Shown: piece after piece, positions 55,816 to 64,000 of the stretch
Position numbering within the stretch: position 1 is the stretch's first letter
How the letters are laid out: each line of letters opens with the position of its first letter
NCBI RefSeq assembly: GCF_012489685.1
Contig: NC_080045.1
Coordinates: forward strand, 5,585,001-5,649,000
DNA from: Lotus japonicus
Lineage: Eukaryota; Streptophyta; Magnoliopsida; Fabales; Fabaceae
Length of the DNA stretch: 64,000 bases
Direction: 5' to 3'
The notes under the pieces: generated by a model
Told to the model about the DNA's origin: nothing
Database searches by the model: none
What the model saw: only the letters and a program-made list of their open reading frames with translations
Translations under genes and position numbers: made by a program

Positions 55816-58807
55816 GCCTGGAGGCGAAGTTGGCTTTGGAGGAAATGAAAAGGGTAAAATTATTGGTACTGGTACTATTTGTGTAGATAGTAGTCCATGC
55901 ATTGATAATGTTTTATTGGTAGACGGCTTAACACATAACTTATTGTCTATAAGTCAATTAGCTGACAAGGGTTATGATGTTATATTCAATCAAAAGTCCT
56001 GCCGGGCTGTAAGTCAGATCGATGGCTCTGTTCTGTTTAACAGCAAGAGGAAGAACAACATTTATAAGATCAGATTATCTGAGTTGGAGGCTCAGAATGT
56101 GAAGTGCCTTCTGTCTGTTAATGAAGAGCAGTGGGTATGGCATAGACGGTTAGGGCATGCCAGTATGAGAAAGATTTCTCAGCTGTGCAAGCTAAACCTT
56201 GTCAGGGGCTTACCCAATCTGAAGTTCGCTTCAGACGCTCTTTGTGAAGCATGTCAGAAAGGCAAATTCACAAAAGTCCCTTTCAAGGCAAAGAATGTTG
56301 TCTCAACCTCAAGGCCGTTAGAACTTCTGCATATCGACCTGTTTGGACCAGTGAAAACTGAGTCTATAGGTGGCAAGAGATATGGGATGGTTATCGTTGA
56401 TGACTATAGCCGCTGGACATGGGTAAAGTTTCTAACCCGCAAGGATGAGTCTCATGCTGTGTTCTCTACCTTCATTGCTCAAGTGCAAAACGAGAAGGCT
56501 TGTAGAATTGTGCGTGTCAGAAGTGACCATGGTGGAGAGTTTGAGAATGACAAGTTTGAGAGTCTGTTTGATTCCTATGGAATTGCACATGATTTCTCTT
56601 GTCCCAGAACTCCTCAACAAAATGGTGTTGTTGAGAGGAAGAACAGAACTCTTCAGGAGATGGCTAGAACCATGCTCCAAGAAACTGGCATGGCTAAGCA
56701 CTTTTGGGCAGAGGCAGTAAATACAGCATGTTACATTCAGAACAGAATCTCTGTGAGACCAATTCTGAATAAGACTCCTTATGAATTGTGGAAGAACATA
56801 AAACCCAACATCTCTTATTTTCATCCTTTTGGCTGTGTTTGTTATGTTCTCAATACTAAGGATAGATTGCATAAATTTGATGCTAAATCTTCTAAGTGTC
56901 TATTACTTGGTTATTCTGATAGATCTAAAGGTTTTAGATTTTATAATACTGATGCTAAGACTATTGAAGAATCTATTCATGTTAGATTTGATGATAAGCT
57001 TGACTCTGACCAGTCAAAGCTAGTTGAAAAGTTTGCAGATTTAAGCATTAATGTTTCTGACAAAGGCAAAGCTCCAGAGGAAGTTGAGCCAGAGGAAGAT
57101 GAACCAGAGGAAGAAGCTGGTCCCTCTAACTCACAAACTCTGAAGAAGAGCAGAATCACTGCAGCTCATCCTAAGGAATTGATTCTGGGCAACAAAGATG
57201 AACCAGTCAGAACCAGATCTGCCTTCAGACCCTCTGAAGAGACCTTGCTGAGTCTGAAAGGATTGGTGTCCTTAATTGAACCCAAGTCCATAGATGAAGC
57301 TCTTCAGGACAAGGATTGGATTCTGGCCATGGAAGAAGAATTGAATCAATTCTCCAAGAACGATGTTTGGAGCTTAGTGAAGAAGCCTGAGAATGTCCAT
57401 GTTATTGGAACGAAATGGGTATTCAGAAACAAGCTAAATGAGAAAGGAGATGTAGTCAGGAACAAGGCAAGGCTAGTTGCTCAAGGCTACAGCCAGCAGG
57501 AAGGAATAGACTACACTGAAACATTTGCTCCAGTAGCAAGACTGGAGGCAATCAGACTATTGATTTCTTTCTCAGTAAATCACAACATAGTTCTACATCA
57601 GATGGACGTAAAGAGTGCCTTCCTAAATGGTTATATCTCAGAGGAAGTCTATGTTCATCAACCCCCAGGTTTTGAAGATGAAAAGAAACCAGACTATGTG
57701 TTCAAATTGAAGAAATCACTCTACGGTCTGAAGCAAGCTCCCAGAGCATGGTATGAGAGACTTAGCTCATTCCTTCTGGAGAATGAGTTTGTAAGGGGTA
57801 AAGTAGATACAACTCTCTTTTGCAAGACTTATAAAGATGATATCTTAATTGTGCAAATTTATGTTGATGATATTATATTTGGTTCTGCTAATCAATCTCT
57901 ATGCAAAGAATTTTCTGAGATGATGCAGGCTGAATTTGAGATGAGTATGATGGGAGAATTAAAGTACTTTCTGGGAATACAAGTTGATCAAACACCAGAA
58001 GGAACGTATATCCATCAGAGCAAGTACACTAAGGAACTTCTGAAGAAGTTCAATATGCTGGAATCTACAGTGGCCAAGACCCCAATGCATCCAACATGCA
58101 TTCTGGAAAAAGAAGATATAAGTGGTAAAGTATGTCAGAAGCTCTATCGTGGCATGATAGGTTCACTTCTGTACTTAACTGCATCTAGGCCAGACATATT
58201 ATTTAGTGTTCATTTATGTGCTCGTTTCCAATCAGATCCAAGGGAAACCCACTTAACTGCTGTTAAGAGGATCCTAAGGTATCTGAAAGGCACCACTAAC
58301 CTTGGCTTGATGTATAAGAAAACATCAGAGTATAAGCTTTCAGGTTATTGTGATGCTGATTATGCTGGAGATAGAACAGAGAGAAAAAGTACTTCTGGAA
58401 ATTGTCAATTTCTGGGAAGCAATTTAGTCTCATGGGCAAGCAAGAGGCAATCAACCATTGCTCTATCAACTGCAGAGGCAGAATATATCTCAGCAGCAAT
58501 ATGCAGCACTCAGATGCTCTGGATGAAACATCAGCTGGAGGATTATCAGATCCTTGAGAGCAATATCCCAATCTATTGTGATAACACTGCTGCAATTTCG
58601 TTGAGCAAGAATCCTATCTTGCATTCAAGGGCAAAGCACATTGAGGTAAAGTATCACTTCATTAGAGATTATGTGCAGAAGGGCGTACTTCTTCTGAAGT
58701 TTGTTGATACTGACCATCAATGGGCAGATATCTTTACAAAGCCCTTAGCTGAAGATAGATTTAATTTTATTCTGAAAAATCTAAACATGGACTTTTGTCC
58801 AGAGTGA
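55703..58807 (+). CDS. SIRE-3 Pol (protease, integrase, RT, RNase H)
   Basis: Open frame of 1034 residues from the first ATG at 55703; the frame is open back to 55655, so fusion with Gag is possible. Protease active site DSG at residues 18-20. Integrase zinc region WHRRLGHAS near 148 with CEACQ downstream; core Asp near 210 (HIDLFGP), Asp near 274 (RSDHGGEF) and Glu near 308 (NGVVERKN). RT has GTKWVFRNK and the YVDD catalytic pair near residue 720. RNase H has CDADYAGD near 881 and STAEAEY. All expected catalytic residues are present and no stop interrupts them. Domain order PR-INT-RT-RH marks Ty1/copia. Confidence 0.92.
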   Translation: MLQISLIAPLKHQSWYLDSGCSRHMTGEKRMFRELKLKPGGEVGFGGNEKGKIIGTGTICVDSSPCIDNVLLVDGLTHNLLSISQLADKGYDVIFNQKSCRAVSQIDGSVLFNSKRKNNIYKIRLSELEAQNVKCLLSVNEEQWVWHRRLGHASMRKISQLCKLNLVRGLPNLKFASDALCEACQKGKFTKVPFKAKNVVSTSRPLELLHIDLFGPVKTESIGGKRYGMVIVDDYSRWTWVKFLTRKDESHAVFSTFIAQVQNEKACRIVRVRSDHGGEFENDKFESLFDSYGIAHDFSCPRTPQQNGVVERKNRTLQEMARTMLQETGMAKHFWAEAVNTACYIQNRISVRPILNKTPYELWKNIKPNISYFHPFGCVCYVLNTKDRLHKFDAKSSKCLLLGYSDRSKGFRFYNTDAKTIEESIHVRFDDKLDSDQSKLVEKFADLSINVSDKGKAPEEVEPEEDEPEEEAGPSNSQTLKKSRITAAHPKELILGNKDEPVRTRSAFRPSEETLLSLKGLVSLIEPKSIDEALQDKDWILAMEEELNQFSKNDVWSLVKKPENVHVIGTKWVFRNKLNEKGDVVRNKARLVAQGYSQQEGIDYTETFAPVARLEAIRLLISFSVNHNIVLHQMDVKSAFLNGYISEEVYVHQPPGFEDEKKPDYVFKLKKSLYGLKQAPRAWYERLSSFLLENEFVRGKVDTTLFCKTYKDDILIVQIYVDDIIFGSANQSLCKEFSEMMQAEFEMSMMGELKYFLGIQVDQTPEGTYIHQSKYTKELLKKFNMLESTVAKTPMHPTCILEKEDISGKVCQKLYRGMIGSLLYLTASRPDILFSVHLCARFQSDPRETHLTAVKRILRYLKGTTNLGLMYKKTSEYKLSGYCDADYAGDRTERKSTSGNCQFLGSNLVSWASKRQSTIALSTAEAEYISAAICSTQMLWMKHQLEDYQILESNIPIYCDNTAAISLSKNPILHSRAKHIEVKYHFIRDYVQKGVLLLKFVDTDHQWADIFTKPLAEDRFNFILKNLNMDFCPE

Positions 58808-59250
58808 AGATAGATCAGAACCTCTGACTATGATACTTCTTGATCAGAAGATGTCTAGTTCAGAAGGTAACTCAATCAGAGTGTGTGTGCCCACTGGTAC
58901 TGACTCTGAAGCTGAGACAACAACACGTGCGTCAGAATTTCTGATGCATAGTTCCTTGTGCCCGTGTGACAGTCTGTTGTGATTGCGTGTAGATATGCTT
59001 ATCTTCTGTGTGTGATTGTGTATTTTACTGTTACTGTCTATCTTTAATTTTCAACCGTTGATCTTAAAGTGCTTTTTGAATCAACAACGGTTATTTGATA
59101 AAACCCACTACTCACACACGTTCTCTCACACTTCCGGCTTTCACTCTCGCAATCTCTGTTTTTCAAAACCGCCTTTCTCTCGAATTCTCTCTCGATCTCT
59201 CTTCATCCTTCAAACCTCATCTTCTACCTCAAACCTTCAACCTCTTCAAG
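58808..59250 (+). other. spacer between SIRE-3 pol and the third ORF
   Basis: About 440 bases, non-coding or leader. A frame reads upstream from the third ORF to about 59095 but only from a TTG codon. CT-rich sequence directly before the ATG resembles a 5' UTR. Confidence 0.45.
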
Positions 59251-62091
59251 ATGGTGAGACAAACCAGAAGAGATGCACCTCAGTTCCCTCACATGGTAGT
59301 CGGTTTGGCAACGGGTCAACGGGGTCCTGAGAACCCAGCACAAGAACAAGCTCAAGCTCAAGAGGAGATTGTTCCTATTGCAGAACGGGGTTGTGCCGTT
59401 CACTGTGTATTTCCTCCTGAGGAACTCCAAGTCCTGGCAGAATGGAGATTCAACCTCGACAACTTGGCTGCAAATGGGTTTGATCTCCGTCCTGAAGTCC
59501 AAGCTCAAGGTTGGGGAAACTACTTCAATCGACTTCGAGGACCGGTGTTTGAGAAGCTAGTAAAGGAATTCTGGAAGCACGCTGATTGTGATGACACTCA
59601 GGTGGTTTCTTACATCCTGGGTAGGAAGATCATCATCACGGAGAAGTCCTTCGTGAATCTGCTAGGTGCAGAAACTGCTCATGGGTATCGGTTCTCACTG
59701 ACGGAATCGAAGCTGAAACCCAGAACCAAGGACATCGTCAACAAGGCCCTGTACACCACCTTCAAACCGGGCAAGACGAGCTACAAAGTGATGGACCTTC
59801 ACCCCAAACTGAGAATCTGGCACAAGATCTTGCTCCACTGCATCAATCAACGACCAAAGGGCAGTTCTCCAGACTACATCAACTTCAATCAGAAGGCGAT
59901 GCTGTTCTTCATTCAAGACAAGGAGAAGATCTGCCTTCCCTACTTCCTGTTCTCCTATTTGAAGGAATGCATCCGGAAGTCTCGCACCACCTCCTCCATC
60001 AAGTCAGCCATCAAATATATCCCTTTTGGGAGGCTGCTCTCAGACTTTCTCATTGAAAGCAACCTGGTGCAAGATTTGATCGAGACTGGTTGCACAGAGG
60101 ACCTGAGCACAATCGTCAGCGATGTCTTCACTGCCAACTCTCTGAAGAAGATGGGCTTAGTCCAGAAGAAGATTGCTCCTGCTCATGAGGACACATCTTC
60201 TGAGATCAGAGGAAGAAGAATGCCTCTGAATGACTACCCTCTGTGGACTCAAGCAGATCATCCTGAAGCCATCAGATGCTATGTTGAAGACCTCAGGGCT
60301 CAAGGATTCGAGATTGACCTTGATGATTTCGTCAGCAGACTTCCACCAGCTCCAGAGTTTCCTTCTCCTCCCAAGAAGAAAACCAAGAGGAAGATGGTTC
60401 TGGACGAATCCTCAGAGGAATCTGATGTCCCTCTGGTCAAGAAGGCGAAGAGCAAGCCTGATGATGATGATGGTGATGATAGTGAGGATGGTCCTCCAAA
60501 GAAGAAGCAGAAGAAAGTCAGAATTGTGGTGAAGCCTACTCGGGTGGAACCAGCTGCTGCAGAGGTCAGAAGGACTGAACCTCCTGCCAGAGTGACTCGA
60601 TCATCAGCACATACAAGTAAGCCTGCACTTACCTCTGATGATGATTTGAATTTATTTGATGCACTCCCAATTTCTGCCTTACTCCAACACTCTTCAAATC
60701 CCCTCACTCCTATTCCTGAATCCCAGCCAGCCGCACAAACCACCACTCCACCACATTCCCCAAGATCTTCTTTCTTTCAACCTTCTCCTACTGAAGCACC
60801 ACTCTGGAATTTGCTTCAGAACCAACCCTCTAGGTCAGAAGATCCAACCTCTCTCCTCACCATTCCATACGACCCATTACTTTCTGAACCCATCATCCAA
60901 AACCAACCAGAACCCAAACCAACAGAATCACAACCCAGAACGTCTGATCACTCTGCTCCCAGAGCATCAGCACGTCCTGCTGTCAGACCCACGGATACAG
61001 ACTCTTCATCAGCCTTCACACCTGTATCCTTCCCCACCAATGTCTTTGACTCTCCTCCCTCCAATACCTCTGAATCACTTAGAAAATTCATGGAGGTTAG
61101 GAAAGAGAAGGTATCTGCCTTGGAAGAACATTACCTTACCTGTCCAAGCCCTAGGCAATATCCTGGCCCTAGACCTGAACGTCTAGTTGACCCAGATGAA
61201 CCTATCTTGGCCAATCCTATCCAAGAGGCAGACCCCCTAGTTCAACAGGCTCACCCTGTCCCTGACCAACAAGAGCCAATTCAACCAGACCCTGAACCTG
61301 CACAATCAGTATCTAACCAATCCTCGGTTAGATCACCTCACCCTCTGGTTGAAACTTCAGACCCTCACCGTGGAACCCCTGAACCCAATGCTCCCATAAT
61401 TAACATTGGTTCTCCACAAGGTGCCTCTGAAGCTCATAGCAGCAATCACCCAGCCTCTCCTGCACCCAACCTCTCCATCATTCCCTATACTCACCTTCAA
61501 CCCACATCTCTCTCTGAGTGCATCAATATTTTCAATCATGAAGCCTCCTTGAGGCTCCGCAATGTGCACGGTCAGACTGACCTCAGTGAGAATGCTGAAA
61601 ATGTAGCTGATGAGTGGAACAATTTGAGCACTTGGCTGGTGGCTCAGTTTCCCGTTATGCTGCAGCTCCTGCATGCAGAGGGAAGTCAGAGCATTGAGGC
61701 TGCAAAGCAAAGGTTTGCTAGGAGGGTGGCTCTTCATGAACTCGAACAGAGAACCAAGCTTCTTGAAGCCATTGAAGAAGCCAAGAGACAGAAAGAACAA
61801 GAAGAAGAAGCTGCCCGTCAAGCAGCAGCTCAGGCTGAACAAGTCAGACTTGAGGCCGAACGTCTTGAAGCTGAGGCTGAGGCAGAGCGACTTGCACCAG
61901 TTCCATTTACTCCTGCTGCTTCTGCTTCCATTCCAGAACCTCAAGCTGCTCAGAACGTTCCTTCCAGCTCTACTCCGACAAGCTCATCCAGACTCGACAT
62001 CATGGAACAACGTCTTGACACTCATGAATCCATGCTGATTGAGATGAAGCACATGATGATGGAACTTCTGCGCCGTACTGACAAACCTTAG
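59251..62091 (+). CDS. SIRE-3 third ORF ('envelope-like'), 946 residues
   Basis: ATG at 59251 (MVRQTRRDAP) is chosen because upstream extension lacks an ATG. Residues about 50-330 form a globular domain (FPPEELQVLAEWRF, RIWHKILLHCINQRP, KSAIKYIPFGRLL) like the plant-transposon-protein region in SIRE third ORFs. Then come two strongly basic clusters, KKKTKRK near residue 375 and KKKQKK near 415, with an acidic DDDDGDD run between. A very Pro/Ser/Gln-rich central region (500-790) and a C-terminal Ala/Glu coiled coil (about 830-900) follow, ending with MEQRLDTHESMLIEMKHMMM. I see no signal peptide or membrane helix after the chosen ATG, so an envelope role is doubtful; nuclear localisation is an alternative. 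Confidence 0.8.
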   Translation: MVRQTRRDAPQFPHMVVGLATGQRGPENPAQEQAQAQEEIVPIAERGCAVHCVFPPEELQVLAEWRFNLDNLAANGFDLRPEVQAQGWGNYFNRLRGPVFEKLVKEFWKHADCDDTQVVSYILGRKIIITEKSFVNLLGAETAHGYRFSLTESKLKPRTKDIVNKALYTTFKPGKTSYKVMDLHPKLRIWHKILLHCINQRPKGSSPDYINFNQKAMLFFIQDKEKICLPYFLFSYLKECIRKSRTTSSIKSAIKYIPFGRLLSDFLIESNLVQDLIETGCTEDLSTIVSDVFTANSLKKMGLVQKKIAPAHEDTSSEIRGRRMPLNDYPLWTQADHPEAIRCYVEDLRAQGFEIDLDDFVSRLPPAPEFPSPPKKKTKRKMVLDESSEESDVPLVKKAKSKPDDDDGDDSEDGPPKKKQKKVRIVVKPTRVEPAAAEVRRTEPPARVTRSSAHTSKPALTSDDDLNLFDALPISALLQHSSNPLTPIPESQPAAQTTTPPHSPRSSFFQPSPTEAPLWNLLQNQPSRSEDPTSLLTIPYDPLLSEPIIQNQPEPKPTESQPRTSDHSAPRASARPAVRPTDTDSSSAFTPVSFPTNVFDSPPSNTSESLRKFMEVRKEKVSALEEHYLTCPSPRQYPGPRPERLVDPDEPILANPIQEADPLVQQAHPVPDQQEPIQPDPEPAQSVSNQSSVRSPHPLVETSDPHRGTPEPNAPIINIGSPQGASEAHSSNHPASPAPNLSIIPYTHLQPTSLSECINIFNHEASLRLRNVHGQTDLSENAENVADEWNNLSTWLVAQFPVMLQLLHAEGSQSIEAAKQRFARRVALHELEQRTKLLEAIEEAKRQKEQEEEAARQAAAQAEQVRLEAERLEAEAEAERLAPVPFTPAASASIPEPQAAQNVPSSSTPTSSSRLDIMEQRLDTHESMLIEMKHMMMELLRRTDKP

Positions 62092-62304
62092 TTTTTAGGA
62101 TCTCTTCTTTTTCTTCCTTTTCCTTTTTATTTAACGTTGTTTTATTTCAACTCTGTTTATTTACTTATTTTAATTTGTTCATTTGTGATTCTATATGCAT
62201 ATATCTATATATATTTGTGTCACACATGTTTGCAAAACCTGTTTTATTCATAATTGTTCTATGTTTACATCATAATTCTTTCCATCATACATTATTCCCT
62301 ATAT
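62092..62304 (+). other. non-coding region after the SIRE-3 third ORF
   Basis: AT-rich sequence, T-rich directly after the stop, between two converging ORFs; it may hold polyadenylation signals for both. Confidence 0.4.
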
Positions 62305-62697
62305 CTAGAATGGAGGATCCTTCCTCATTCTTCTGCATTCTTGGCGCTGCTCCACTCTTTCCTTCTCCAGACGATCCAATGCATACTCTATGTTGCCAAG
62401 TTTGATGCTCAGATCATCTTTTTCTCGACTATCTTCTGTCGTCTTGAGTCTCTTTTCCACAGTCTCCTTCTCTTCCAGCAGATTCAGCTCCCGCTGGCAA
62501 AGCTCCTGAATCTCTTCCACGAAGCAGAGGAACTCCTTCAGATCTTTCTCCATCTCTGGACCAAGATCTTCTTCAAGCAGTGTCTTCGTCAGCTCTTGTA
62601 TGGTCTTTGTACCATCGGGATGCCTAATATTGAGGAACATATCTTCCTCAAACGCCTTCCTTCTGAGCTCTTCTAATGCCATTCTGTATGATGCCAT
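62305..62697 (-). CDS. antisense coiled-coil ORF in the SIRE-3 3' region, 130 residues
   Basis: ATG at 62697 on the minus strand, stop TAG at 62305-62307. The N-terminus MASYRMALEELRRKAFEEDM is followed by NIRHPDGTK and then a long Glu/Lys/Leu heptad-rich helix predicted to be a coiled coil, with a short basic C-terminus. TATAAAAA lies on the same strand at 62749-62756, about 52 bases upstream of the ATG. A second copy in opposite orientation starts at 63641. The two agree at about two thirds of 120 aligned residues with no gaps (hand count), which suggests protein-level constraint. Function unknown; a role in regulating the element by antisense transcription or as an accessory protein is speculation. 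Confidence 0.65.
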   Translation of the reverse strand: MASYRMALEELRRKAFEEDMFLNIRHPDGTKTIQELTKTLLEEDLGPEMEKDLKEFLCFVEEIQELCQRELNLLEEKETVEKRLKTTEDSREKDDLSIKLGNIEYALDRLEKERVEQRQECRRMRKDPPF

Positions 62698-62748
62698 TTT
62701 TCTTACTGAAAATTATTCGAGATGTGAAGCTTACCTTTCTCTCCAACG

Positions 62749-62756
62749 TTTTTATA
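62749..62756 (-). promoter_or_regulatory. TATA box for the antisense ORF
   Basis: TATAAAAA on minus in the context GAAGCCTATAAAAACG, also found as GAAGCCTATATAAAGCG before the second copy. Confidence 0.5.
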
Positions 62757-63640
62757 GGCTTCACTTTCTCTCTGAAAGTTAATGCTCTTACAGTTTCTCG
62801 AGGTTAAGTACTTGGTAACTGATCCTTCTATTTCCTCACTTGACCGGTGGTAAACGTTCATCCCTTGCATTAACTCCTCTATTTATTATCGCCTCACTCT
62901 GATTCTTACATCGTCTTCATTTTCTTTAAACTTAGACCTTCTCTAAGGGGGAGTACCTTGTACTTCAAGCTAAGTTTTTCACACCCCGAGCTTTTTGCTT
63001 ATGACAAAAAGGGGGAGTAAACCCAGTTTTTGATGTGTAAGATGTGTTAGTGTGACTTATTTTTCTTTTGGAGATTTTAAGAGTTCCACCTTCATGACCA
63101 TAGATGTGTCACTGGGCAAATACAAGGAATACATTTCACTTCTTCTGAAGTGATTCTAAGTTGACTCTGATACCCAAGACTCTGATACCTTGTCCATGAC
63201 TCTGATCACTTATGCGCTCTGATTATTCGTTTTTCATCTATGTCATAAGCTTACCTTTCTCTCCAAAAGAAAAATAAATCACACTAACACATCTTACACA
63301 TCAAAAACTGGGTTTACTCCCCCTTTTTGTCATAAGCAAAAAGCTTGGGGTGTGAAAAACTTAGCTTGAAGTACAAGGTACTCCCCCTTAGAGAAGGTCT
63401 AAGTTTAAAGAAAAAGAAAACGATGCAAGAATCAGAGTTAGGCGAAATAAATAGAAGAGTTAATGCAAGAGAAGAACGTTTACCACCGGTCAAGTGAGTA
63501 AAGAGAAGGGTCAGTTACCAAGAACTTAACCTCGAGAAACTGTAGGAGCATTAACTTTCAGAGAGAAAGTGAAGCCTATATAAAGCGTTGGAGAGAAAGG
63601 TAAACTTCACACCTCGAACAATTTTCAGTAAAGAAAAAAG
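62757..63640. repeat. non-coding core of a large inverted repeat
   Basis: Sequence before the antisense ORF, including GACAAAAAGGGGGAGTA (63005-63021) and CTAAGGGGGAGTACC, recurs inverted from about 63245 to 63640. Arms are nearly identical by the axis and diverge outward. The spacer is about 63076-63244. No gene is seen in it. Confidence 0.8.
63577..63585 (+). promoter_or_regulatory. TATA box for the second coiled-coil ORF
   Basis: TATATAAAG, 56 bases before the ATG at 63641, conserved in position with the box at 62749-62756. Confidence 0.55.
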
Positions 63641-64000
63641 ATGGCATCATACATCGTAGCACTAGAAGAGCTGAGGAAGAAGGCCTTTGAAGAGGACTTG
63701 TTCCTGAACATCAGGCATCCAGAGGGTGCAACGACCATCGCGGAGCTGACACGGACATTGCTGGAAGAGGACCTGCGTCCAGAGTTGAAGAGAGACCTGA
63801 GGGAATTTCTTGCCTTCGTGGAGGAGGTGCAAGAACTCAGCCGGCTTGAACTCAAGCTGCTGGAAGAGAAAGAAAGTTTGGAAGAGAAGCTCAATACCGC
63901 AGAAGAGAGTCTGGAGAGGAATGAGCTTAAGGACAGGCTCAACAACATCCAGCATGTACTGGAGCGTCTGGAGAAGGATAGGTCAGAGCAGCGCCAGGAG
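63641..64000 (+). CDS. second coiled-coil ORF (inverted copy), cut by window edge
   Basis: ATG at 63641 opens a frame of 120 codons to the window edge without a stop: MASYIVALEELRKKAFEEDL, then NIRHPEGA and a long Glu/Leu/Lys helix with LEEKESLEEKLN, ending ERLEKDRSEQRQ. It aligns without gaps to the ORF at 62305-62697. Third codon positions are clearly richer in G and C than in its partner. It belongs either to an inverted duplication within SIRE-3 or to a separate minus-strand SIRE element, for example displaced SIRE-2. Function unknown. Confidence 0.6.
   Translation, partial: MASYIVALEELRKKAFEEDLFLNIRHPEGATTIAELTRTLLEEDLRPELKRDLREFLAFVEEVQELSRLELKLLEEKESLEEKLNTAEESLERNELKDRLNNIQHVLERLEKDRSEQRQE

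Larger units (their letters stand above)
52625..64000 (+). mobile_element. SIRE-3, best-preserved SIRE/Maximus copia element, right end not reached
   Basis: 5' LTR, primer site, gag, pol and a third ORF, all open. It then has a non-coding region with an antisense ORF (62305-62697). A canonical 3' LTR starting TGTAAGATC was not found before the window end; instead an inverted copy of the 3' region starts near 63245. Either the 3' LTR was lost by recombination or it lies beyond the inverted segment, so the element's right limit is unresolved. Confidence 0.8.

Noticed and set aside
59095..59250. N-terminal extension of the SIRE-3 third ORF
   Set aside because: The open stretch has no ATG before 59251; it starts from TTG and reads like leader sequence.

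Overview
This window looks like a transposon-dense stretch of a dicot nuclear genome, most likely a papilionoid legume. The grounds are several SIRE/Maximus-type Ty1/copia elements with an extra ORF after pol, Ty3/gypsy elements of Tekay-like and Tat-like type, MULE and hAT miniature elements, spliced plant gene fragments, and no bacterial-style operons. The species call is inference; the repeat and gene calls come from motifs, terminal repeats and target-site duplications (TSDs) read in the sequence.

Layout. 1-1004 (minus) is the one host gene that looks intact, a plant-specific unknown cut by the window edge. 1.1-12 kb is AT-rich intergenic DNA with DNA-transposon debris: a MITE (1794-1978), two MULE-type elements with 9-bp TSDs (4560-5708 and 5919-6138), hAT-like GC-rich elements (6139-6420, 7133-7876), one end of a CACTA element (8572-8880) and fragments of a coiled-coil gene (11591-11975). 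11977-19360 is a rearranged Ty3/gypsy chromovirus whose 3' LTR carries a nested solo LTR (17469-19131). Its right end stops inside the last exon of an aluminium-activated malate transporter (ALMT) gene.

19361-25334 is a tandem array of damaged ALMT modules with a period near 2.44 kb, on the minus strand; none is complete. An apparently full-length endogenous pararetrovirus (about 7.8 kb, florendovirus-like, plus strand, frameshifted) sits in an (AT)n tract of this array at 25844-33627, next to an inverted reverse-transcriptase fragment (25340-25811). The array resumes at 33640 and is cut at 33933 by a decayed Tat-type gypsy element.

From 38733 to the end is a nest of insertions. SIRE-1 (minus) carries a solo LTR inside its envelope-like ORF and a TRIM inside its 5' LTR. 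That LTR is interrupted at 50085 by a second copy of the solo-LTR family, which is interrupted at 51099 by SIRE-2 (minus), which is interrupted at 52625 by SIRE-3 (plus). SIRE-3 is the best preserved element, with open gag, pol and third ORFs. Downstream it has an antisense coiled-coil ORF with its own TATA box, repeated in inverted orientation at the window end.

The genes do not form a pathway. The biology is layered insertion and decay: nonsense changes mostly of the C-to-T type, solo-LTR formation, microsatellite-targeted viral integration and head-to-head LTRs able to form hairpin RNA. The least explained items are the antisense coiled-coil ORF pair, the pararetrovirus second ORF and the TRIM with tRNA-like promoter boxes.
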